Notes under the pieces: model-generated
The model's database searches: none
Seen by the model: the letters and a program-made list of their open reading frames with translations, nothing else
Told to the model about the DNA's origin: nothing
Shown: positions 11,213 to 20,048 of the stretch, one piece after another
How positions within the stretch are numbered: the first letter of the stretch is position 1
Layout: every line of letters starts with the position of its first letter
Origin: Betaproteobacteria bacterium HGW-Betaproteobacteria-9
GTDB lineage: Bacteria; Pseudomonadota; Gammaproteobacteria; Burkholderiales; Burkholderiaceae_C
Assembly (NCBI GenBank): GCA_002842215.1
Contig: PHCC01000001.1
Span: 202,238-266,237, forward strand
Length of the DNA: 64,000 bases
Direction: 5' to 3'
Program-made: the position numbers and the translations under genes

Positions 11213-12232
11213 TCACCCCAACTGCGCTTCATTGTAATGGAGCCCGGACTTTGACAGGGCTTCCTGAAAATCGGCCGGTGGCGCGGACTGGAATGCCAGA
11301 GGCTCGCCCGAAATCGGGTGCAAGAGACGCAGGCGTGTGGCGTGCAAGGCCTGGCGCGGCATGTCGTACAAAGGCTTGCCGCCGTACAAGGCGTCTCCCA
11401 CCAGCGGATGCCCGAGCCAGGCCATGTGCACCCGGATCTGGTGCGTGCGGCCGGTGTGCAGCTTGCAGACCACCAGACTGGCCTGGTCGTTGCCGTCGAG
11501 CAGCCGGATGGTGGTCTGGGCGGGTTTGCCATTGGTGGCATCGGGCCGCAGCACCGCCATGCGCAAGCGGTTGTGGGTGTCGCGACCCACGGGTTGGTCC
11601 ACCAGTTGCTCGGCCGCGCCCTTCCAGCGGCCCTGCGCCAGCGCGACATAGCCGCGGTGCACTTCACGCGCAGCGATGGCACGCACCAAGGCGTCCACCG
11701 CCGCCCTGCTCTTGCCCACCAGCATCAGGCCCGAGGTGTCCTTGTCGAGCCGGTGCACGATGCCCGCGCGCGGTAACTGGGCCGCCGCCGCGTGGTGGGC
11801 CAGCAGACCATTAAGCAGCGTGCCGCTCCAGTTCCCGGCTGCCGGGTGCACCACGAGCCCGGCGGGTTTGTTGACAACCAGCAGGTGCGCGTCTTCAAAA
11901 ACCACGTCCAGCGCCATCGGCTGGGCCACGAAGGCCATGGCCTGCTGGGTGGGGCGCAATTCCACCTGCAGCAGATGCCCCACCTGGATGCGGGTCGAGG
12001 GCTTGTGCACCGCAGCCCCCAGCAGCTGCACGGCACCATCGGCCATGAGCTGCTGCAGGTAGGAACGCGAGAACTCGGGGATCAGGCGGGCCAGCGCGCG
12101 GTCAACCCGCCAGCCATGCATCTCGGCCGGGATTTCGCAACAACGGGTCTCGGCCTCCAGCAGGGCGTCATCGCCGCCGGTCGTTGACTCGGAAGCCTCA
12201 GGGGTCATCCCCGGTGTCGACACACCCCCCAT
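11213..12232 (-). CDS. rluD: 23S rRNA pseudouridine synthase RluD
   Basis: RluD makes pseudouridines 1911, 1915 and 1917 in helix 69 of 23S rRNA. The product (339 residues from the ATG at 12232) has an S4 domain (RVDRALARLIPEFSRSYLQQ), the catalytic motif GIVHRLDKDTSGLMLVGK with the nucleophilic Asp, and the C-terminal HTGRTHQIRVHMAWLGHPLV. A TTG seven codons upstream is another possible start. It is divergent from bamD with about 50 bases between them, the common rluD/bamD arrangement. The 210 bases after its stop hold no gene and no convincing terminator, only short 4-5 bp hairpins. Confidence 0.96.
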   Translation of the reverse strand: MGGVSTPGMTPEASESTTGGDDALLEAETRCCEIPAEMHGWRVDRALARLIPEFSRSYLQQLMADGAVQLLGAAVHKPSTRIQVGHLLQVELRPTQQAMAFVAQPMALDVVFEDAHLLVVNKPAGLVVHPAAGNWSGTLLNGLLAHHAAAAQLPRAGIVHRLDKDTSGLMLVGKSRAAVDALVRAIAAREVHRGYVALAQGRWKGAAEQLVDQPVGRDTHNRLRMAVLRPDATNGKPAQTTIRLLDGNDQASLVVCKLHTGRTHQIRVHMAWLGHPLVGDALYGGKPLYDMPRQALHATRLRLLHPISGEPLAFQSAPPADFQEALSKSGLHYNEAQLG

Positions 12233-12283
12233 CGATATAATTTCTGCTGACAAGACCTGTGTTCCTGTTGTAAAGGTGTGCGT

Positions 12284-13090
12284 GTGAAGTGTTCGTTCAG
12301 ATTATCGGCGGTGTCCTTGTACACGCTGGGCTCATTGCTCGCCTTGTCGGGGTGCAGCAGCACACCGGTGGATGAAACTGCGGGCTGGAGCCCCAACAAG
12401 ATTTACAGCGAAGCCATCGACGAGCGCGATGCCGGCCACTTCGAAAAGGCCGTGACGCTGTACGAAAAGCTCGAAGGCCGGGCGGCCGGCACGCCGCTTG
12501 CGCAGCAGGCCCAGCTCGACAAGGCCTATACCCATTACAAGGCTGGCGAGCAGGCGCAGGCACTGGCCGCGCTGGACCGCTTCCTGCGGCTGCATCCCGC
12601 CAGCCCCGCTCTGGACTACGCGCTCTACCTCAAGGGCCTGGTCAACTTCAACGACAACCTCGGCCTGTTCGGCGCGCTCGCGCGTCAGGACCTGTCCGAG
12701 CGCGACCAGAAGGCGGCCAAGGCCTCGTTTGAATCGCTGCGTGAAGTCGTCACGCGATTCCCCGATTCGCGTTATGCGCCCGACGCGCGTGCGCGCATGA
12801 CCTATATCGTGAACTCGCTGGCGCAGTACGAAGTGCACGTGGCCCGCTACTACTACAACCGGGGCGCGTATGTGGCGGCCATCAACCGGGTGCAGAGTGC
12901 GTTGACCGACTACACCGACGCCCCGGCGCTGGAAGAAGCGCTGTTCATCCTGGTGCGCAGCTATGACGCATTGGGTATGACCCAGTTGCGCGACGATGCC
13001 CGCCGGGTGATGCTGACCAACTACCCGCAAAGCGCCTACCTCGGCCAGGGTGGCAAGTCGGTCAGTGAGCCTTGGTGGAAGCTCTGGTGA
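12284..13090 (+). CDS. bamD: Outer-membrane assembly lipoprotein BamD
   Basis: BamD is the essential TPR lipoprotein of the BAM complex. I start it at the GTG at 12284, because AAAGG at 12272-12276 is 7 bases upstream of it but only one base before the GTG at 12278. The 268-residue product has a signal peptide with lipobox LSGC and then TPR helices, including WSPNKIYSEAIDERDAGHFEKA (here read in two parts), LDYALYLKGLVNF and RYYYNRGAYVAAINRVQ. The end overlaps the convergent helicase gene by 29 bases. With bamB and bamA also here, three of the BAM genes are in this window. Confidence 0.95.
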   Translation: MKCSFRLSAVSLYTLGSLLALSGCSSTPVDETAGWSPNKIYSEAIDERDAGHFEKAVTLYEKLEGRAAGTPLAQQAQLDKAYTHYKAGEQAQALAALDRFLRLHPASPALDYALYLKGLVNFNDNLGLFGALARQDLSERDQKAAKASFESLREVVTRFPDSRYAPDARARMTYIVNSLAQYEVHVARYYYNRGAYVAAINRVQSALTDYTDAPALEEALFILVRSYDALGMTQLRDDARRVMLTNYPQSAYLGQGGKSVSEPWWKLW

Positions 13091-15110
13091 GCGCGAGCTC
13101 GTCCAGCGCACGCATCACTTCGTCTTCATCGACCAGCCGCCGCATCGGCGGCAGCTCGGCCAGCAAGGCATTGCCGTAAGACCGCGTCAGCAGACGCCGA
13201 TCTCCAATCACCAACACCCCGCGGTCGGTTTCGCTGCGGATCAGGCGACCAACGCCCTGTCTGAGCGCCTGGGCCGCCTGGGGCATGTAGACACCGTTGA
13301 AGGCACTGAGCCCGGCATCGGTGAGTTTCTGTGCCCGCGCCTCGATCAAGGGATCGTCGGGCGACGGAAAAGGCAGCTTGTCGATCACCAGCAGTTGCAG
13401 CACATCACCGGCCAGATCCACGCCTTCCCAGAACGACGCGGACGCCACCAGGATGGCGCCCGCCCGCCCAACGCCAGCGGCCGCGCGGAAACGCGCCAGC
13501 AGCGCCCGCCGGGACAAACGCCCTTGGCCCAGCACTTGCAGCGCAGCGCCCGGACCGGCCGGCGCCATCGCTGCGAGCAGCTCGGTCATGCGTTCGGCCG
13601 CCCGCAAGGTGGTGGTCAGCACCAGGGTGCGCCCGCCCAGGCGCGATGCCCAGCGCGATACCGCCTGAGCCAGCCGCGCGGTGTGATCGGGTTCACCGGG
13701 TTCGGGCAGATCGTGGGGTACGTACAGCGAGGCCAGTTCGGCGTGGTCAAACGGACTGGGCAGGCGCAAGGTGCGCAACCCCGGGTGGTGCTGCAAACCC
13801 AGCGGTTCGGTGAACCAGCGCAGCGCATCGTCGCCGCCCAGGGTGGCCGAGGTGAATATCCAGCTGCGTGCCGCTTGCGGCGCCGAGCCCGCCTGTGAAA
13901 ACCGGGTCGAAGCGTCCGGCGGCACGCTGACCAGTCGCCAGCCACCGGCCCCGTCGACATCGGCCCAGCGCACATTGTCACCATCCAGGCCTGCTGCCCG
14001 GGGGCTTGTCCACCGGGGCCATTCGACCCGCAATCCGCGCACGCTCTCCAGGAGACGCTGCAACTCGACGGCAGCGCCCTGGGTCGCCTCCAGGGCGTGC
14101 TCCATGGCGCGCAGGGCCTGGGCCAGGCCCTGCAGGGCCTGCATCCAGAGCCGCGGGTCCAGCCCATCCGGCGTTGGCCCCGCCCAGCGACAGCGGCCTG
14201 CAGCCTCGGCGCCGGTTCGTGGCACGCCGGCCAGACCTCGAACGGCCTGCTCCAGCTCCAGCGCCAGATGCGCCCAAGGTCGCTGGCCGCGCGCCCACAC
14301 CGGCCCCTGCCCAGCCACTTCGCGCGCCAGCCCCCGCAAACGCCCCGAGTCCAGCGTCACGCCCATGAATTGCACGCCGATCTCGTTGAGCCGGTGCGCC
14401 TCGTCAAACACCACCACCTCGACCTGTGGCAACAGCTCCGACTCGCCGGACGCCTGCACGGCCTGGTCCGAGAAGTAGAGGTGATGGTTGATCACCACCC
14501 AGTCGGCCTGCTGGGCCACGCGCCGCGCCCGGTTCACATGGCAGCACGCCAACCGCGGGCAGGCGTCCGCCAGGCAGTTCTCGCGCGTGGCGCTGACCCA
14601 GGGGCGCAGCGGCGAACGCTCGTCCAGCCCGGGCAGTTCGGCGAGGTCGCCCTGCACCGACGCTGTGGCCCAACGGTGCACATGCTCCAGCCCGGCGGCC
14701 AGCGCCGGATCGCGCAAGCCGCCGGCAACAGGTCCGCTGCGGGCCTGCTCCAGGCGCTGCAGGCAGACGTAGCTGGAGCGTCCCTTGAGCAGCGCCACCC
14801 GCACCGGCAGGCCCAGTGCGCGGCTCAGGGCCGGGATGTCGCGCGCGAACAGCTGATCCTGCAACGCTTGGGTGGCGGTCGACAGCAGGGCACGGCGTCC
14901 ACTCAGCAGCAGTGGTGCGAGGTAGGCAAAGGTCTTGCCCACACCCGTACCGGCCTCCACCGCTAGCCAGGTCTGTGTCTCCAGCGCTTCGGCCACGGCA
15001 CACGCCATCTGAATCTGGGCCTGGCGTGGCTGCAAGCCTCCAGGGGTGTTTGCAGCCAGTGGACCATCGGCGGTAAAAAGCGCTGCTACCGCGTCCACAA
15101 AGATCGTCAA
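13062..15110 (-). CDS. DinG/YoaA-type ATP-dependent DNA helicase
   Basis: This is an XPD-like superfamily 2 helicase of the DinG/YoaA family, acting on DNA damage and R-loop or replication conflicts. The product (about 682 residues) has Walker A in EAGTGVGKTFAYLAPLLL, four clustered cysteines in NCLADACPRLACC plus an earlier SYVCLQRL for the [4Fe-4S] domain, and the DEAH box VVVFDEAHRL. Motif V/VI is GVGRLIRSETDRGVLVIGDRR. The start is uncertain: TTG at 15110 has GGGGG about 7 bases upstream, and GTG at 15098 is an alternative. Reading further upstream would run through the divergent phosphatase gene. The 3' end overlaps bamD. Confidence 0.88.
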   Translation of the reverse strand: MTIFVDAVAALFTADGPLAANTPGGLQPRQAQIQMACAVAEALETQTWLAVEAGTGVGKTFAYLAPLLLSGRRALLSTATQALQDQLFARDIPALSRALGLPVRVALLKGRSSYVCLQRLEQARSGPVAGGLRDPALAAGLEHVHRWATASVQGDLAELPGLDERSPLRPWVSATRENCLADACPRLACCHVNRARRVAQQADWVVINHHLYFSDQAVQASGESELLPQVEVVVFDEAHRLNEIGVQFMGVTLDSGRLRGLAREVAGQGPVWARGQRPWAHLALELEQAVRGLAGVPRTGAEAAGRCRWAGPTPDGLDPRLWMQALQGLAQALRAMEHALEATQGAAVELQRLLESVRGLRVEWPRWTSPRAAGLDGDNVRWADVDGAGGWRLVSVPPDASTRFSQAGSAPQAARSWIFTSATLGGDDALRWFTEPLGLQHHPGLRTLRLPSPFDHAELASLYVPHDLPEPGEPDHTARLAQAVSRWASRLGGRTLVLTTTLRAAERMTELLAAMAPAGPGAALQVLGQGRLSRRALLARFRAAAGVGRAGAILVASASFWEGVDLAGDVLQLLVIDKLPFPSPDDPLIEARAQKLTDAGLSAFNGVYMPQAAQALRQGVGRLIRSETDRGVLVIGDRRLLTRSYGNALLAELPPMRRLVDEDEVMRALDELALTRASTKAH

Positions 15111-15293
15111 ACGCTGCCCCCAACGGGCACCGGCAAGCCGATGGTGAACAAGGCGCAACAGGACACCGCCCACCCCCACCGGCCACCGGGTTGAACCGGG
15201 CGCATTTGGTGATAGTCTCGGCTTCTGTAGGGTTTTCTGGTTACCATCCGAAGCGCCTCGACACCGACTGTGTCGCCCTGATTGTTGATCCAC

Positions 15294-16052
15294 ATGTCCA
15301 AAGGCTACCGCATCCACGCGTCCACCGGCACCCACCGGGGTGATCGCGACTACCAGCAGGACCAGGTCTGTCTGCTGCACCACCAGCGCCACGACGGTTG
15401 CCTGCTGTCGGTGGTCGCCGATGGCATGGGAGGACGCAGCGGTGGACGCAAGGCATCGGATCAGGTCATGCTGACCGCGCGGCAACTGTTTGAGCGCTTT
15501 GACCCCGAGACCGACGACCCGTCAGCGATGCTGCGCCAGATCGTGGAAGAGTCGCATCTGGTCATCAAACTGACGGCGGTCTCTGCCGAACAGGAACCGC
15601 ACAGCACCATCGCTGCCTTCCTGGTCAACCCGGGTGGCGACAGCCACTGGATCCACGCCGGCGATTCGCGCATTTACCACTTCCGCCAAGGTCAGATGGT
15701 CTTTCGCACCATGGACCATTCCTATGTGCAGACCCTGGTCAACCAGGGCGAGATCACCGAAGAAGAGGCGCTGGACCACCCGCACTCCAACATCCTCATG
15801 GGCTGCCTGGGCACCGACAACGATCCGCCGGTGGACATCCATGTGGCCCAGAAGCTCGGCCCCGGTGACGCCCTGCTCGCCTGCAGCGACGGTATCTGGC
15901 ACTACTTCACGCCGGAAGAACTCGCCAGCACCGTGGCCATGCTCACGCCGCGCGAAGCCTGCGAGTTCCTGATCCAGAAAGCGCGCTCACGTGCCAAAGG
16001 CATGGGCGACAACCTGTCACTGACCATCGTCAAGTTCGACCCCCTCAACTAA
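15294..16052 (+). CDS. PP2C-family serine/threonine phosphatase
   Basis: This is a metal-dependent PPM/PP2C phosphatase of 252 residues. Visible motifs are RGDRDYQQDQVCLL, VVADGMGGRSGGRKAS with two metal-binding Asp/Gly positions, WIHAGDSRIYHF, LLACSDGIWHYF and the final GDNLSLTIVKF. No kinase, regulatory or membrane domain is attached. I use the ATG at 15294 (MSKGYRIHAS) rather than in-frame TTGs just upstream. It is divergent from the DinG-like helicase and convergent with zapE. Its substrate cannot be told: no partner kinase or type VI secretion cluster is nearby. Confidence 0.92.
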   Translation: MSKGYRIHASTGTHRGDRDYQQDQVCLLHHQRHDGCLLSVVADGMGGRSGGRKASDQVMLTARQLFERFDPETDDPSAMLRQIVEESHLVIKLTAVSAEQEPHSTIAAFLVNPGGDSHWIHAGDSRIYHFRQGQMVFRTMDHSYVQTLVNQGEITEEEALDHPHSNILMGCLGTDNDPPVDIHVAQKLGPGDALLACSDGIWHYFTPEELASTVAMLTPREACEFLIQKARSRAKGMGDNLSLTIVKFDPLN

Positions 16053-16098
16053 GGCCAACCCGACGCCTCCAGCCCACGCGGCCTGGAGCGCACGGGAT

Positions 16099-17196
16099 TC
16101 AGGTCAACCCGGTGTCCACCTGCCGGTGTTCCAGAGTCAGGTATTCGGCCGACTGCATCTCGCCCAGGCGCGACACCGTGCGCGGAAACTCGTGCGACAT
16201 CGGCCCTTCCAGATACAGCTGTTCGGGCGGAACGGCGGCCGACATCACCAGCTTGACACGCCGGTCGTACAGCACATCGATCAGCCAGGTGAAGCGCCGT
16301 GCCTCCGAAGCCTGGCGCACCGCCATCTGCGGCACGTTGGACAGCAGCAGCGTATGGAACTGCGTGGCGATTTCCAGGTAGTCGTTCTGAGAACGGGGAC
16401 CGCCGCAGAGCGTGCGGAAGTCGAACCAGATCACGCCACCCGCGCGGCGCACCGCGCTGATTTCACGCGACTCGATGTGCATCACCGGGTTCTGGTCGGC
16501 CATCTCGGCCAGCTCGCCAAAGGTCTTCTCCATCGCCGCGTCCGCCGCCGGGCCCAGCGGGCAATGGTAGAGCTGGATGTGCGTGAGCGTGCGTTGGCGG
16601 TAGTCGGTGCCGTTGTCCACGCTGAGCACTTCCAGCCGTGACTTCAGCAGCTCGATGGCCGGCAGGATGCGGTCGCGGTGCAGGCCGTCCGGGTACAGAC
16701 CATCGGGGTGGAAGTTGGAGGTGGTGACGAAGCCCACACCGGCCTTGAACAACGCGTCGAGCAGACGGTGCAGGATCATGGCGTCGGTCACATCCGCCAC
16801 GTGGAATTCGTCGAAACAGATCAGCTTGTAGCGCTTGGCGATGCGCGCACCGAGCTCGTCCAGCGGGTTCACGGTGCCCTGCAGCTCGCGCAGTTCGCGG
16901 TGCACCTCGCGCATGAATTCATGGAAGTGCAGCCGCGTCTTGCGGCGCAGCGGCACCGCGTTGTAGAAGCAGTCCATCAGGAAGCTCTTGCCCCGCCCCA
17001 CCCCGCCGTACATGTAGACCCCGCGCGGGATCTCCGGGTTGACGAACATTTTCTTCAGCGCGTTGGAACGGCGCTGCTTGTACGTCGCCCACTCGGCGGC
17101 ACACCGCTCCAGCGCGGCTATGGCACGCTGCTGGGCGGGGTCGGTGGTGTAGCCACGCTCCTTGAGCGCGGCTTCGTAGGTGCTACGGACCGACAA
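16099..17196 (-). CDS. zapE: Cell-division ATPase ZapE (AFG1 family)
   Basis: ZapE is an AFG1/LACE1-like P-loop ATPase that binds FtsZ and modulates the Z ring, mainly under stress. The 365-residue protein has Walker A YMYGGVGRGKSFLMD at about residues 61-75, HFHEFMREVH, and Walker B LICFDEFHVADVTDAM. The sensor region FVTTSNFHPDGLYPDGLHRD and C-terminal VSRLGEMQSAEYL follow. It lies 13 bases downstream of odhL and in the same direction, so it is probably the last gene of the 2-oxoglutarate dehydrogenase transcript, an arrangement also familiar from other Burkholderiales. Confidence 0.94.
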   Translation of the reverse strand: MSVRSTYEAALKERGYTTDPAQQRAIAALERCAAEWATYKQRRSNALKKMFVNPEIPRGVYMYGGVGRGKSFLMDCFYNAVPLRRKTRLHFHEFMREVHRELRELQGTVNPLDELGARIAKRYKLICFDEFHVADVTDAMILHRLLDALFKAGVGFVTTSNFHPDGLYPDGLHRDRILPAIELLKSRLEVLSVDNGTDYRQRTLTHIQLYHCPLGPAADAAMEKTFGELAEMADQNPVMHIESREISAVRRAGGVIWFDFRTLCGGPRSQNDYLEIATQFHTLLLSNVPQMAVRQASEARRFTWLIDVLYDRRVKLVMSAAVPPEQLYLEGPMSHEFPRTVSRLGEMQSAEYLTLEHRQVDTGLT

Positions 17197-17209
17197 GGGC
17201 GAACCTGGA

Positions 17210-18637
17210 TCAGAAGTTCAGGGTGCGCTTGTCCACCGCCAGCGCGGCTTCCTTGGTCGCTTCCGACAGCGAGGGGTGCGCGTGGCAGATGCGGGCGATG
17301 TCTTCGGCGCTGGCCTTGAACTCCATGGCCACCACGGCTTCGGAGATCAGCTCTGACGCCATCGGACCCACAATGTGCACGCCCAGGATCTCGTCGGTGG
17401 TCGCGTCGGCCAGGAACTTGACCATGCCGGTCGTGTCGCCCAGCGCGCGGGCACGACCGTTGGCCAGGAACGGGAAGGTGCCGGCCTTGTACGCCACGCC
17501 GTCCGCCTTGAGCTGCTGCTCGGTGCGGCCGACCCAGGCAATTTCCGGGCTGGTGTAAATGACCCAGGGGATGGTGTTGAAGTTGACGTGACCGTGCTGG
17601 CCGGCGATGCGCTCGGCCACCGCCACGCCCTCTTCTTCCGCCTTGTGCGCCAGCATCGGGCCGCGCACCACATCGCCCACCGCCCAGACGCCCGGCAGGT
17701 TGGTTTTGCACTCGGCGTCCACGACGATGGCGCCGCGTTCATCCAGTGCCAGACCCACGGCTTCGGCGTTCAGGCCAATGGTGTTGGGCACGCGGCCGAT
17801 GGAGACGATCAGCTTGTCGGCGTCCAACGCCAGGGCTTCACCCTTGGCGTTGGTGTAAGCGACGCTCACGCCTTTCTTAGTGGTCTTGATCTCACCCACG
17901 GTCACGCCAAGTTCGATCTTCAGGCCCTGCTTGTCGAAGGCCTTCTTGGCTTCCTTGGCAATCTGCTCGTCCACCGCGCCGAGGAAGGTCGGCAGACCTT
18001 CGAGGATGGTGACGTCAGCGCCCAGGCGGCGCCAGACCGAGCCCATTTCCAGGCCGATCACGCCGGAGCCAATCAGCACCAGCTTCTTGGGCACGGCGCC
18101 GATTTTGAGCGCGCCGTCGTTGGACAGCACGTTGACCTCGTCAAACGGCGTGCCGGGCAGCGCGCGGGCGTTGGAGCCGGTGGCGATGACGATCTGTTTG
18201 CCGGTGAGGACCTCTTCTTTGGCACCCGTCACCTGGACTTCGTAACCACCTTCAGCCGCCTTCACGAACGAGCCACGGCCGTGGAAGAACGTGATCTTGT
18301 TCTTCTTGAACAGGTAGAGGATGCCGTCGTTGTTCTGCTTCACGACGGTGTCCTTGCGACCCACCATCTTGGCCACGTCCATCGTCACCTTGCCGGTGCT
18401 GATGCCGTGGTCGGCGAAGTGGTGGTTGGCGTGTTCGAAGTGCTCGCTGGACTGCAGCAGGGCCTTGGAGGGGATGCAACCGACGTTGGTGCAGGTGCCA
18501 CCCGGGGCGGGGCCGCCAGCGGCGTTTTTCCACTCGTCGATACACGCGACCTTGAAGCCCAGCTGGGCAGCGCGAATGGCCGCGATGTAGCCACCGGGGC
18601 CGGCGCCGATCACGACGACGTCAAATGCTTGAGACAT
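17210..18637 (-). CDS. odhL: Dihydrolipoamide dehydrogenase (E3) of the 2-oxoglutarate dehydrogenase operon
   Basis: E3 reoxidises dihydrolipoamide with NAD+. The 475-residue flavoprotein has the FAD loop VVIGAGPGGYIAA, the redox disulphide [10 protein letters not shown] with cysteines at residues 49 and 54, an NAD loop VLIGSGVIGLEMGSV, and the C-terminal active-site HAHPSLSE. It has no lipoyl domain, unlike the second E3 at 40978-42816, so this operon and the pyruvate dehydrogenase operon each have their own E3. It follows odhB by 66 bases containing a strong hairpin. Confidence 0.96.
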   Translation of the reverse strand: MSQAFDVVVIGAGPGGYIAAIRAAQLGFKVACIDEWKNAAGGPAPGGTCTNVGCIPSKALLQSSEHFEHANHHFADHGISTGKVTMDVAKMVGRKDTVVKQNNDGILYLFKKNKITFFHGRGSFVKAAEGGYEVQVTGAKEEVLTGKQIVIATGSNARALPGTPFDEVNVLSNDGALKIGAVPKKLVLIGSGVIGLEMGSVWRRLGADVTILEGLPTFLGAVDEQIAKEAKKAFDKQGLKIELGVTVGEIKTTKKGVSVAYTNAKGEALALDADKLIVSIGRVPNTIGLNAEAVGLALDERGAIVVDAECKTNLPGVWAVGDVVRGPMLAHKAEEEGVAVAERIAGQHGHVNFNTIPWVIYTSPEIAWVGRTEQQLKADGVAYKAGTFPFLANGRARALGDTTGMVKFLADATTDEILGVHIVGPMASELISEAVVAMEFKASAEDIARICHAHPSLSEATKEAALAVDKRTLNF

Positions 18638-18666
18638 GTTTTCTTATCCTGAATGGGGTTGGACAA

Positions 18667-18684
18667 ACGCCCCCGAAGGGGCGT
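18667..18684 (-). other. Intercistronic hairpin between odhB and odhL
   Basis: ACGCCCC, a CGAA loop, then GGGGCGT give a 7-bp all-Watson-Crick stem in the 66-base gap between odhB and odhL. A tetraloop of this kind is very stable. On the minus strand it is followed by only TTTGTCC, not a good U tract, so it looks more like an RNA-stabilising or partial attenuation element than a full terminator. Confidence 0.5.
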
Positions 18685-18703
18685 CTGGAAATTCGCGTTT
18701 CGA

Positions 18704-19966
18704 TCAGATGTCGAACAAGAGACGCGCAGGGTCTTCCAGTGCTTCTTTCATCGCCACCAGGCCCAGCACGGCTTCTCGGCCGTCGATGATGCGGTGGTCG
18801 TAGGACATGGCGAAGTAGTTCATCGGGCGCACCACGACCTGGCCGTTTTCAACCATGGCGCGGTCCTTGGTGGCGTGCACGCCGAGGATGGCCGACTGCG
18901 GCGGGTTGATGATGGGGGTGGACATCATCGAACCGAAGGTGCCGCCGTTGGAGATGGAGAAGGTGCCACCAGTCATGTCGTCCATGCCCAGCTTGCCGTC
19001 TTTGGCCTTCTGACCGAACTCGGCGATCTTCTTCTCGATCTCGGCAAAGCTCATCTGGTCGGCGTTGCGCAGGATGGGCACCACCAGGCCACGCGGCGAA
19101 CCGACGGCAATACCGATGTCGAAGTAGCCGTGGTAGACGATGTCGTTGCCGTCCACCGAGGCGTTGAGCACAGGGAACTTCTTGAGCGCGTGCACAGCGG
19201 CCTTCACGAAGAAGCTCATGAAACCGAGCTTGACGCCGTGTTCCTTCTCGAACCGCTCCTGCATGCGCTTGCGCATGTCCATGACCGGGGCCATGTTGAT
19301 TTCGTTGAACGTGGTCAGGATGGCGTTGGTCGACTGCGACTGCAGCAGACGCTCGGCCACTCGGGCACGCAGGCGCGTCATGGGCACGCGCTCTTCGGGC
19401 CGGTCGCCCAGATCGGGGGCCACGGTCGCCACCTGCGGCAGCACCTTGGTCGGCGCACCGGTCGGGATGGAAACGGGTGCGGCCACGGCGGGCTTGGGTG
19501 CTGCAGCGGCGGACAGGACGTCGCCCTTGGTCACACGGCCGTCTTTGCCGGTCCCGGCCACAGAGCCGGGTGCCATGCCACCGTCGGCCATCAGCTTGGC
19601 GGCGGCGGGCATGGCCACACCGGCCTTGGACTGGGACGCGGCAGCGGCCGGCGCAACGACCACGGGTGCCGGCGCTGCTGCAACGGGTGCAGCGGCGGCG
19701 GCCGGCGCAGCCGCACCGGCCACAGCGGTGGTGTCGATGCGGGCGATCAGCTGCTCGGCAGCCACGGTAGCGCCATCGCCTTGCAGGATCTCAACCAGCA
19801 CGCCGGAGGATGGCGCCGGACATTCCAGCACCACCTTGTCGGTCTCGATCTCGATGAGTGTCTCGTCGGCGGTGACGGCGTCACCGACCTTCTTTTTCCA
19901 TTGCAGCAGGGTGGCTTCGGCCACCGATTCGGAGAGCTGCGGAACTTTGACTTCTACGATTGCCAT
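18704..19966 (-). CDS. odhB: 2-oxoglutarate dehydrogenase E2, dihydrolipoyl succinyltransferase
   Basis: OdhB (SucB) transfers the succinyl group to CoA and forms the core of the complex. The 420-residue product has one lipoyl domain with lipoyl-lysine 44 in [11 protein letters not shown], an Ala/Pro-rich linker, a peripheral subunit-binding segment ([20 protein letters not shown]) and the catalytic domain. Active-site His and Asp lie in [15 protein letters not shown] start at the ATG at 19966 ([14 protein letters not shown]); the reading frame is open 16 codons further but lacks family similarity. It is 82 bases after odhA. Confidence 0.96.
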   Translation of the reverse strand: MAIVEVKVPQLSESVAEATLLQWKKKVGDAVTADETLIEIETDKVVLECPAPSSGVLVEILQGDGATVAAEQLIARIDTTAVAGAAAPAAAAAPVAAAPAPVVVAPAAAASQSKAGVAMPAAAKLMADGGMAPGSVAGTGKDGRVTKGDVLSAAAAPKPAVAAPVSIPTGAPTKVLPQVATVAPDLGDRPEERVPMTRLRARVAERLLQSQSTNAILTTFNEINMAPVMDMRKRMQERFEKEHGVKLGFMSFFVKAAVHALKKFPVLNASVDGNDIVYHGYFDIGIAVGSPRGLVVPILRNADQMSFAEIEKKIAEFGQKAKDGKLGMDDMTGGTFSISNGGTFGSMMSTPIINPPQSAILGVHATKDRAMVENGQVVVRPMNYFAMSYDHRIIDGREAVLGLVAMKEALEDPARLLFDI

Positions 19967-20048
19967 GTGTCTTCTACCTTGATTTTTTGCGATTCGCGCC
20001 GGCCTTCGTCGCACCCCTCAGGGAGCAGCAGGCCAGCGCGGGTCCGGA

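Noticed and set aside
15111..15485. N-terminal extension of the DinG-like helicase by 125 codons
   Set aside because: The extra residues show no helicase similarity and lie mostly over the divergent phosphatase gene; a plausible start with GGGGG upstream exists at 15110.
16067..16088. Terminator between the phosphatase gene and zapE
   Set aside because: Only a 6-bp CTCCAG/CTGGAG stem with a long loop and no T run on either strand.
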